Assembly: GCA_905234925.1 (NCBI GenBank)
Contig: CAJOJJ010000007.1
Location: 1-44,090 of the forward strand
Direction: 5' to 3'
From: an uncultured Endomicrobiia bacterium
GTDB taxonomy: Bacteria; Elusimicrobiota; Endomicrobiia; Endomicrobiales; Endomicrobiaceae
DNA: 44,090 nucleotides
Numbering within the stretch: the stretch's first letter is position 1; each line of letters starts with the position of its first letter. A program made the position numbers and the translations under genes. A model generated the notes under the pieces. That model did no database searches. It had not been told where the DNA came from and saw only the letters and a list, made by a program, of their open reading frames with translations. Of this stretch, positions 37,354-43,933 are shown in pieces.

Positions 37354-37382
37354 TTGCATTTTTTTCATTTTTTTTATATACT
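37354..37382 (+). promoter_or_regulatory. Candidate tRNA promoter (TTGCAT-17-TATACT)
   Basis: TTGCAT (37354-37359) and TATACT (37377-37382, 5 of 6) are spaced 17 bp and lie between the ileS terminator and the tRNA-Cys 5' end at 37403. Confidence 0.5.
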
Positions 37383-37402
37383 ACTTCCCGTTCTTTTGAA
37401 AT

Positions 37403-37476
37403 GGTGCGATGCCCGAGTTGGTTAAGGGGACGGTCTGCAAAACCGCCTTGCATCGGTTCGAATCCGATTCGCACCT
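37403..37476 (+). tRNA. tRNA-Cys (GCA)
   Basis: Acceptor arms GGTGCGA (37403-37409) and TCGCACC (37469-37475) pair, the anticodon loop is CTGCAAA (anticodon GCA), and the T-arm carries GGTTCGAATCC. The discriminator base is T (37476), the known identity base for cysteinyl-tRNA synthetase. CCA is not encoded, so a CCA-adding enzyme is needed. Confidence 0.93.
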
Positions 37477-37494
37477 TTTTTATTTTACCCAAAT

Positions 37495-37571
37495 GCTCGG
37501 TTAGCTCAGTTGGTTAGAGTGCTTCCTTGACATGGAAGAGGTCAGAGGTTCGAATCCTCTATCGAGCACCA
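37495..37571 (+). tRNA. tRNA-Val (GAC)
   Basis: Acceptor GCTCGGT (37495-37501) pairs with ATCGAGC (one G-T wobble). The anticodon stem CTTCC/GGAAG holds loop TTGACAT (anticodon GAC), the T-arm is AGAGGTTCGAATCCTCT, and the discriminator is A. CCA is encoded at 37569-37571, unlike its neighbour. It lies 18 bp after tRNA-Cys. Confidence 0.93.
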
Positions 37572-37727
37572 AAAAAATTGCGAAGCAATTTTTAATTGAT
37601 AATTTATAATATATAATTTACAATTAGTGTAAAATTTTGCTCTGCAAAAATTTCTGTTTTAATATAAAAAATCGCAAAGCGATTTTTACATACAATTATA
37701 AATTGTAAATTATAAATCGGAGTTATC
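37572..37727 (+). repeat. Micro-palindromes and AT words after the tRNAs
   Basis: AAAAATTGC/GCAATTTTT around GAA (37573-37593), able to act as a tRNA operon terminator. AATTTATAATATATAATTT words (37597-37625). TTTTGC/GCAAAA around TCT (37635-37649). AAAAATCGC/GCGATTTTT around AAA (37667-37687). AAATTGTAAATTATAAAT words (37692-37716), then CGGAG and the yajQ ATG. Confidence 0.8.
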
Positions 37728-38225
37728 ATGGCTAACAATTTTTCTTTCGATATCATATCTGAAGTTAATTTTATGGAAGTTGATAACGCAATAAATCAGG
37801 CTCAGAAAGAGCTTGCTCAGAGATATGATTTTAAAGGTTCCAAATCATCAATAGATTACAATAAAAACGATAAAAAAATCACGTTGATAGGCGACGATGA
37901 ATTTAAGTTGAAAGCTTTAACGGATATCGTAGAGGGGAAATTTGCAAAAAGAGGAATTTCTCTCAAGTGTATGGATTTTAAAGCAAAAGAGCAGGCTTTT
38001 GAAGGAACGGTAAGGCAGGTTATAGAGCTTGTCAGCGGACTTCCGTCGGATAAAGCAAAAGAATTAACCAAGATGATTAAGAATGAAAAGTTTAAAGTTA
38101 ATACACAAATCGAAGGTTCAAAAATAAAAGTTTCATCGCCCAAAAAAGATGAACTTCAATCCGTTATTTCTTTTTTGAAAAACGCTAATTTCTCATTGCC
38201 TTTACAATTCACCAACTACCGCTAA
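37728..38225 (+). CDS. yajQ: YajQ family nucleotide-binding protein
   Basis: A 165-residue UPF0234 protein with two ferredoxin-like halves: FSFDIISEVNFMEVDNAINQ, RYDFKGSKSSIDY, LIGDDEFKLKAL, AFEGTVRQVIELVSGLPS and the final LPLQFTNYR. Members bind nucleic acid or cyclic di-GMP in some bacteria; the role here is unknown. CGGAG at 37718-37722 is its Shine-Dalgarno. Confidence 0.94.
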   Translation: MANNFSFDIISEVNFMEVDNAINQAQKELAQRYDFKGSKSSIDYNKNDKKITLIGDDEFKLKALTDIVEGKFAKRGISLKCMDFKAKEQAFEGTVRQVIELVSGLPSDKAKELTKMIKNEKFKVNTQIEGSKIKVSSPKKDELQSVISFLKNANFSLPLQFTNYR

Positions 38226-38410
38226 AAATTGCGCAAATAATTTTGAAGATTAGAGGATTAGAAAAGTAGAAAAATAGAAGAAAGTTTGTCATTGCGGACT
38301 TGATCCGCAATCTATGTTAAAAAAAATCACGAAGTGATTTTTACATCTTAACTTCAAATCTTCCAATCCTCAAATCATCCAATCTTCTAATTTAACGGAG
38401 TTAAATTATC
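38226..38410 (+). repeat. Modular repeat gap before the radical SAM gene
   Basis: In order: GATTAGAG/TAGAAAA words (38246-38280). GTCATT palindrome ATTGCGGA/TCCGCAAT around CTTGA (38288-38320). AAAAATCAC/GTGATTTTT around GAA (38322-38342). AATCTTCC words (38355-38388). TAATTTAAC/GTTAAATTA around GGA (38388-38408), which contains the Shine-Dalgarno. The order matches the gap before prfB. Confidence 0.82.
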
Positions 38411-39016
38411 ATGAGTGACTATTCTTATAAATATGCCGGTAACTTATACTTAAATATAACCAACCGTTGTATGATGGCTTGTCCTTATTGCATAAAACAT
38501 AAATGGGAAAATAAATTCAGAGGAAATTCTCTCAAACTTGACAGAGAACCGACTGTGAAAGAGGTAATCGACTCTATCGGAGATCCGTCTAAATACGGAG
38601 AGATAATTTTCTGCGGTTACGGCGATGCATTAATAAGACTTCCCGAAGTAATAGAAATTTCAAAATGGCTGAAAAGTAAAAATATACGTGTAAGAATCAA
38701 TACGGCAGGGCTTGCCAACAGATATTATAAAAAAAATATTCTTCCGGAATTAAAAGATTTGGTAGATGTTATTTCCATAAGCCTTAACGGAACAAATCCC
38801 AAAGAACATAATGAAATTAACAGACCTATGTTTAAAGAAGAATCTTTTGACGAAATTATAAATTTTGCTAAGACAGCAAAAGAATTTATTCCGACGGTTG
38901 TTATAACTGCTGTTGAACTTCCCGGACTTGATGTTTCAAAAGTTAAAGATATTGCCAAATCCGCAGGAGTTTTGTTCCGCTCCCGCCCATACCTCGACGA
39001 ATACGAAGAAAACTAG
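38411..39016 (+). CDS. Small radical SAM protein (TatD-linked type)
   Basis: The 201-residue protein has the radical SAM cluster motif NRCMMACPYC (CxxxCxxC, residues about 19-26) within LYLNITNRC, then EIIFCGYGDALIRL, RINTAGLAN and SISLNGTNPKEHNEINRP. Its length and N-terminus (YLNITNRC, followed by FCG) resemble the TatD-linked radical SAM family. The usual GEP motif at the SAM site is GDA here. No TatD gene is in the window. The substrate is unknown. Its start codon follows a GGA-triloop palindrome carrying the Shine-Dalgarno, and its stop codon abuts another (GCACGC/GCGTGC around GAA, 39016-39030). Confidence 0.82.
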   Translation: MSDYSYKYAGNLYLNITNRCMMACPYCIKHKWENKFRGNSLKLDREPTVKEVIDSIGDPSKYGEIIFCGYGDALIRLPEVIEISKWLKSKNIRVRINTAGLANRYYKKNILPELKDLVDVISISLNGTNPKEHNEINRPMFKEESFDEIINFAKTAKEFIPTVVITAVELPGLDVSKVKDIAKSAGVLFRSRPYLDEYEEN

Positions 39017-39180
39017 CACGCGAAGCGTGCGAGGTATAGAAGGATAGATGTATGGAAACGACAGGTTATGAGATTATAAGGTTATTAGGTTATTAGTTTT
39101 TTGTAGTTTGCCGTTAAACTTATAATCTTATAACCTAATAACCTAAGTAACTGTTCAACTATTCAACTAATATAATAACA
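39016..39180 (+). repeat. Repeats between the radical SAM and YfhO-like genes
   Basis: GCACGC/GCGTGC around GAA (39016-39030), GAGGTATAG words, a tract of ATTATAAGG/GGTTATTA words (39063-39096), a TTTGCCGTT linker, and the same words in inverted orientation (39119-39146). TTCAACTA words (39154-39170) and TATAATAACA before the ATG end it. Confidence 0.75.
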
Positions 39181-41361
39181 ATGAAGAACAATATCAATAA
39201 ACTTACCAATTTTCATATAGCCTTAATATTATTCTTCATTATTCTTATTTCTCACCTTGATATCATTCTATATTCTTCCGGACAATATTTTTCTTGGCAT
39301 AATTATGGGGATTTGAATTATTATGTAAATTTAAGAGTATTTACGTTCGGCAGTTTGTTGTCGGGAATATTTCCTTTTTGGACTACGAAGATTCTCTGCG
39401 GGGTGCCGGTTTTTGCAAATTCGGAGTCCGCAATTTTTTATCCTTTAAATCTTATATATTTTATTCTTCCTGTATCTAAAGCAATAAATTTTTCTTTTCT
39501 TATACACTTTTTTATTTTATCTTTTTCATCTTTTTTATGGATAAATAATAAGATAAGATATAAATTTATATCCCTTATTGTTGCAATAGTTGCGGCATTT
39601 TTATCAAGTACTTATTTACACGCATGTGCGGCACATCTTTCCAATGTAAATACTTGTTGTTGGTTTCCTCTTTTATTATATTTTTATGATAAAGCTTTCG
39701 AAGAAAAAACTTATCGTTATATTTTTCCTGTTTCGGTTATTCTTTGTCTGCAGATATTTGCAGGACATTGGCAGTATGTTTATTATACCGCATTTGTCTC
39801 TTTAATTTATGTCCTTGTTTTCTGCAGGAACAGAAATGTGCTTGTTGTAATTTTTTCTTCATATACGATAGCTTTATTTTTAGCTGCTATTCAGCTTGTA
39901 TCCAGTCTTGATTTTTATTTTGAAGGGGCAAGGCAGCTTGGAGAAGATAAAATAGGAACATCTTATTTTTCCGGGTTGGAGTATTTATTTACTTTACTTT
40001 TCCCGGGACATATTTTATCTATTGGCGAAAACGGTTCTTTTTGGGAGCCGACAATATATTTCGGAGCATTAAATTTTCTTATTGTTATTTTAGCAGTGAC
40101 TCACGCATACAACAAAAATATTTTAAAAATATGCGGAGTTATTTTATTTTTATATATTCTTACTTTTAAACCTTTTTCAGACATGGCAGATAAAATAATA
40201 CCGTTCTTTTCCTGGTTTAGAACTCCATGTAAAATTTTATTTTTTGCAAATGTTTTAATTCTTCCGATACTTGCTTACGGCATAAAATATGTTTTGTTAA
40301 AACGACTAAAAATAAGTAAGATTTTTGTTGTGTCCTGCCTTATCTTGTCGATATTTATAATTACTTTTTTTGCAGATATTTCGGACTTCCTTATAAAAAT
40401 TTTCCGTTATCAAAAAATGGAAATTTTTACCGGCAGTATTTTATACGGTTCGGTAATATTTTCGGGAATATTGATTTTTCTTCTTTCGGTGTTGTTATAT
40501 TTTAGAAAAAATATCGTGCCGAAAATTATTTTGATTTTTTTACTTGTTTTAGAACCTGTATTGATAATGAGAACTTTTATACACAAATATGATTATGAAA
40601 GCACTTTTAATTTCGGTTTTTATAAGAGAGAAAATTTTAATGAACAGACGAGATTTTTTTACAATATTAATTTGGATTTGATAACCGGAATAGAAAATTG
40701 TTCCGCATCATACCCCGATGCCGTAAAAAATTATGTTCTGTTTATGAAACATTTAAGACATAAGTTTAATATGAATAAAATTCTCGGACTTTTAAGATGC
40801 AGTTATATCGTCAACGGTACGGCAGAACATATTTATTCCATAGAAAAAACGGGAGTAGAGACTTTAAACAGACTTAATATACTTTATGACTATAAGTTTG
40901 AAACAGATAAAGAAAAAATTTATGATATTATGTCCGACGATAATTTTGATATATTTGATACGGTTGTTTTGGAAAAAGAGCCTCATTTCGGCGTGCATGG
41001 TAAAGGGCATGGAATGATAAATCCGGTATATTTTGACGAGACATCTATAATTTTTGAATGTAAGACTGACAAACCTGCAATTATTTTATATACGGATAAT
41101 TTTACGAAAGGGTGGCAGGCATACGAGCTTAATAATCCTGCACAAAAATATGAAGTTATATGTGCAGATTATATTTACAAAGCAATATCGGTTGATAAAG
41201 GTTATCACAGAATAAAAATAGAATACAAACCGTTTTCGTTTATTATCGGTAAATGGATTTCCGTTTTCTCTTGGATGATATTCTTAATCTTGTGGATTAT
41301 ATCATACAGAAGAAAAAAGCTAAAAAATATTTCACAAAATACAATAAATTTTATACAATAA
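39181..41361 (+). CDS. YfhO-like polytopic membrane protein
   Basis: A 726-residue protein with about a dozen membrane helices and a large C-terminal extracytoplasmic domain. Features shared with the YfhO / GT-C-like family are the N-terminal GDLNYYVN followed by FPFWTTKILCGVPVFAN, FYPLNLIYF, and QIFAGHWQYVYY. The terminal beta domain has NFTKGWQAYELN, IYKAISVDKGYHRIKIEY (as in the family's PGW, GEH and RYxP motifs). Such proteins are thought to glycosylate surface polymers with polyprenyl-linked sugars; activity here is unproven. No Shine-Dalgarno is visible before ATG 39181. Confidence 0.8.
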   Translation: MKNNINKLTNFHIALILFFIILISHLDIILYSSGQYFSWHNYGDLNYYVNLRVFTFGSLLSGIFPFWTTKILCGVPVFANSESAIFYPLNLIYFILPVSKAINFSFLIHFFILSFSSFLWINNKIRYKFISLIVAIVAAFLSSTYLHACAAHLSNVNTCCWFPLLLYFYDKAFEEKTYRYIFPVSVILCLQIFAGHWQYVYYTAFVSLIYVLVFCRNRNVLVVIFSSYTIALFLAAIQLVSSLDFYFEGARQLGEDKIGTSYFSGLEYLFTLLFPGHILSIGENGSFWEPTIYFGALNFLIVILAVTHAYNKNILKICGVILFLYILTFKPFSDMADKIIPFFSWFRTPCKILFFANVLILPILAYGIKYVLLKRLKISKIFVVSCLILSIFIITFFADISDFLIKIFRYQKMEIFTGSILYGSVIFSGILIFLLSVLLYFRKNIVPKIILIFLLVLEPVLIMRTFIHKYDYESTFNFGFYKRENFNEQTRFFYNINLDLITGIENCSASYPDAVKNYVLFMKHLRHKFNMNKILGLLRCSYIVNGTAEHIYSIEKTGVETLNRLNILYDYKFETDKEKIYDIMSDDNFDIFDTVVLEKEPHFGVHGKGHGMINPVYFDETSIIFECKTDKPAIILYTDNFTKGWQAYELNNPAQKYEVICADYIYKAISVDKGYHRIKIEYKPFSFIIGKWISVFSWMIFLILWIISYRRKKLKNISQNTINFIQ

Positions 41362-41403
41362 TAAAATCTTAATTTAAATTATAATATTTTTTTCGGAGAA
41401 ATA

Positions 41404-42192
41404 ATGGAAAGTATATTGAATATTATAGTTCCTTTAATGACAGGGCTGCTTTATTTTGCTATGGCGGCAGAGGTTATTCGTGTAAGTAAAATAAGGAAAT
41501 TTATGTTCGGCGAAATAGGCTATCAAAAGTTATTTGTGGCTTTTATCATGTTGGGTATATATTTTATTACCCGTCCTTTGCAGAATATTTTGGGACCACA
41601 CCCTATGCCTATGATAATAAATTCTCTAAGGCAGTTTTTTATTATGGGTATAATCGCTCCGTCGATATTTGTCGGTATTCTTCATTGGGTTCCGGGTGAA
41701 AGCGGTGCTCCCAAATCGACGGTTTTTGCATCTTACTGTATGGGAATGTTGATGGGAATAATTTTTGTACTTATTAACTCGATGGCTGTTGACGGTTCTA
41801 AAGTTATAGCAAATATAGGTTCTTTAAATTTATATGATGCTACGTGGTTTTCCGGAACAGATGTAAAGATTCAGTTGATATTGATACATCTTATTTGTCA
41901 GCTTGTTTCTCCGGTGGGCTTAATCCTTCTTGCAGCAGCATTTGTCCGTCACAGAAGGCATACATATATGCTCGGACATATTTATACGAATATGAAAACA
42001 AAATGGAGATATCTTGAAACAGGTTTAATAATTCTTCCCGGATCGTTTATTTTATCCGGACTTTTTGCAATGTTTGGAAGATATTATACTTATTTGTGGG
42101 TTATATATTTTGTCGGCTCTATCATTGCGGGAGGATTCGTTTTATATAGTATAAAGCTTGCTCCTCGAGAAAAACCCGCAGACCTGAAGTGA
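41404..42192 (+). CDS. Unknown seven-helix membrane protein
   Basis: I do not recognise the family. The 262-residue product shows about seven hydrophobic segments (near residues 5-25, 40-60, 77-97, 108-128, 155-178, 205-225, 230-250). Conserved-looking polar motifs are ITRPLQNILGPHPMP between helices 2 and 3, HWVPGESGAPKS, and VRHRRHTYMLGHIYTNMKTKW near the fifth helix. The topology resembles 7TM sensor modules, but no signalling domain follows. CGGAG (41394-41398), with a short TTTC/GAAA stem around GGA, precedes ATG 41404. It is 7 bp upstream of dnaX, so probably co-transcribed. Confidence 0.75.
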   Translation: MESILNIIVPLMTGLLYFAMAAEVIRVSKIRKFMFGEIGYQKLFVAFIMLGIYFITRPLQNILGPHPMPMIINSLRQFFIMGIIAPSIFVGILHWVPGESGAPKSTVFASYCMGMLMGIIFVLINSMAVDGSKVIANIGSLNLYDATWFSGTDVKIQLILIHLICQLVSPVGLILLAAAFVRHRRHTYMLGHIYTNMKTKWRYLETGLIILPGSFILSGLFAMFGRYYTYLWVIYFVGSIIAGGFVLYSIKLAPREKPADLK

Positions 42193-42199
42193 GGGAAAT

Positions 42200-43933
42200 A
42201 TGTCATACTTGGTTTTAGCTCGTAAGTTTCGTCCTGCAACGTTTGATGAAGTTATCGGTCAGGACCATATATCACAAACTTTAAAAAATGCAATAAAAGA
42301 AGATAAAGTTGCACATGCATATTTGTTCAGCGGTCCCAGAGGAACAGGTAAAACTACTATGGCAAGAATTTTTGCCAAAGCACTTAACTGTAAAAACGGT
42401 CCTACTCCGGAACCGTGCTGCAAATGTGAAAACTGTGTAGAAATTGCAAAGAATCAAAGTATTGATGTTATGGAAATTGATGCCGCATCAAACACGGGCG
42501 TTGACAATATCAGAGAAATCAGAGAAAATGTAAAATTCGGGGCAACATCTTCAAAATATAAAATTTATATCATAGACGAAGTTCACCAACTCTCGACAGG
42601 CGCTTTTAATGCGCTGCTTAAAACTTTGGAAGAGCCTCCCGAACATGTTATATTTATTTTGGCAACTACCGAACAGCATAAAGTGCCGATAACAATTCTT
42701 TCCAGATGTCAGAAATACAGATTCAGACTTTTATCCACCAACGAAATTGCACGTGCCATAAAAAATATTGCACAGAAAGATAATTTTGAAATTGAGGACG
42801 AGGCTTTGAAAATTATTATCAATGCTTCAGGCGGCTCGATGAGGGATGCCTTAAGTCTTTTGGATCAGGCAATTTCTGCAACAACGGGGAAAATAACCGA
42901 AGAATATATCAGAAATCTTATCGGACTTTTGCCGAAAGAAATTATTTCTTCGACGGTAGATTATATTGCAAAAAATGATGTTGATTCAATAATAAAGATG
43001 TGTAAAAGAGTTTATGAAGAAGGCTATAATGTTTTGCAGTTTGCGAAAGATTTAAGAGACCATTTAAGGCAACTTATGATATTCTCCGTAAATCCCGATA
43101 TAGCGGATGTATCTACCGAAGATAAAAAACTTTTTGACAGGCAGAAAACACTCTTTCCGATGTCTCGTTATATCAGAATGGGAAATTTGATTTCAAAAGG
43201 TTTGGAAGAAATGAAATGGCACGATCAGCCGAGAATTCTTTTGGAACTTTATCTTTTAAAAATGGCAGAACCTTATTATAACGTCGGAGAATTAATTGCT
43301 AAAATTAATGATATTGCCAAACACGGTGCAGCTTCTTTTCCTCAGACGACAGAGCAGCAGGAACAGAAAATTTCGCGAATTGAAAGTTTAAAAGATACTC
43401 CTGTTTCTGCGGATGACTATGTCTTGGAGCAGGAACAGGTTGAAGAGGAAAGTGTTGAAACTATGGCAGATGCCGTAGGTAATGATTTGATGGGGTTGTG
43501 GACGGAGATTGTTGCCGAATTTTCTAAAAAACATCCTATGTCCGCACAGAGTTTGAAAGAAGCCGTAGTAAAAGAAATAAATGCAAATACATTTCAAATA
43601 TCGGCTAAAAGTCCGATGTCATTGAATATGATAAAGCCCTATTTGGAAACGATACGGAAATTAATGACAAGAAAGAGCGGAAGAGAAATTAATGTTGCTT
43701 TAAAAATTGACGATATACAGGAAAAAGGCGGCATTGTTAAGGAAGATATAAAAATAGAAAATGACAATGCAGCAGTAAATTCAGAAAATTTTGTTGTTGT
43801 AGAAGATTTAAAAGAAACTGCAGCTACCGCAATACCTTCAAAAATAGAAAGTCTTGCTAAGAAGTTCGGCGGCTCTGCAGTTAAAAAAGAGAGAAGAGTA
43901 ACACGAGTCGTAGAAGAAACAGAAGAAGAGTAA
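42200..43933 (+). CDS. dnaX: DNA polymerase III gamma/tau subunit
   Basis: DnaX is the motor of the clamp loader. The 577-residue protein has ARKFRPATFDEVIGQDH, Walker A GPRGTGKTTMARI (about residue 46), the zinc cysteines CCKCENC preceded by a distant Cys, and Walker B YIIDEVHQLS. LATTEQHKVPITILSRCQ and sensor 2 GGSMRDALSLLDQ follow. The C-terminal 200 residues are a divergent, acidic tau-like region. No in-frame slippery heptamer of the Escherichia coli type is seen, so a separate gamma form is not evident. GAGGG lies 5 bp before ATG 42200. Confidence 0.96.
   Translation: MSYLVLARKFRPATFDEVIGQDHISQTLKNAIKEDKVAHAYLFSGPRGTGKTTMARIFAKALNCKNGPTPEPCCKCENCVEIAKNQSIDVMEIDAASNTGVDNIREIRENVKFGATSSKYKIYIIDEVHQLSTGAFNALLKTLEEPPEHVIFILATTEQHKVPITILSRCQKYRFRLLSTNEIARAIKNIAQKDNFEIEDEALKIIINASGGSMRDALSLLDQAISATTGKITEEYIRNLIGLLPKEIISSTVDYIAKNDVDSIIKMCKRVYEEGYNVLQFAKDLRDHLRQLMIFSVNPDIADVSTEDKKLFDRQKTLFPMSRYIRMGNLISKGLEEMKWHDQPRILLELYLLKMAEPYYNVGELIAKINDIAKHGAASFPQTTEQQEQKISRIESLKDTPVSADDYVLEQEQVEEESVETMADAVGNDLMGLWTEIVAEFSKKHPMSAQSLKEAVVKEINANTFQISAKSPMSLNMIKPYLETIRKLMTRKSGREINVALKIDDIQEKGGIVKEDIKIENDNAAVNSENFVVVEDLKETAATAIPSKIESLAKKFGGSAVKKERRVTRVVEETEEE

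Noticed and set aside
39171-39180. TATAAT just before the YfhO-like gene as a promoter
   Set aside because: It ends 4 bp before the ATG, so the start would fall at or inside the codon, and no -35 is found at 16-18 bp.
43882-43888. A-run in dnaX as a gamma-forming slippery site
   Set aside because: The run is AAAAAAG but in the wrong codon phase, and it lies about 50 bp from the end of the gene, so slipping would not make a short gamma subunit.
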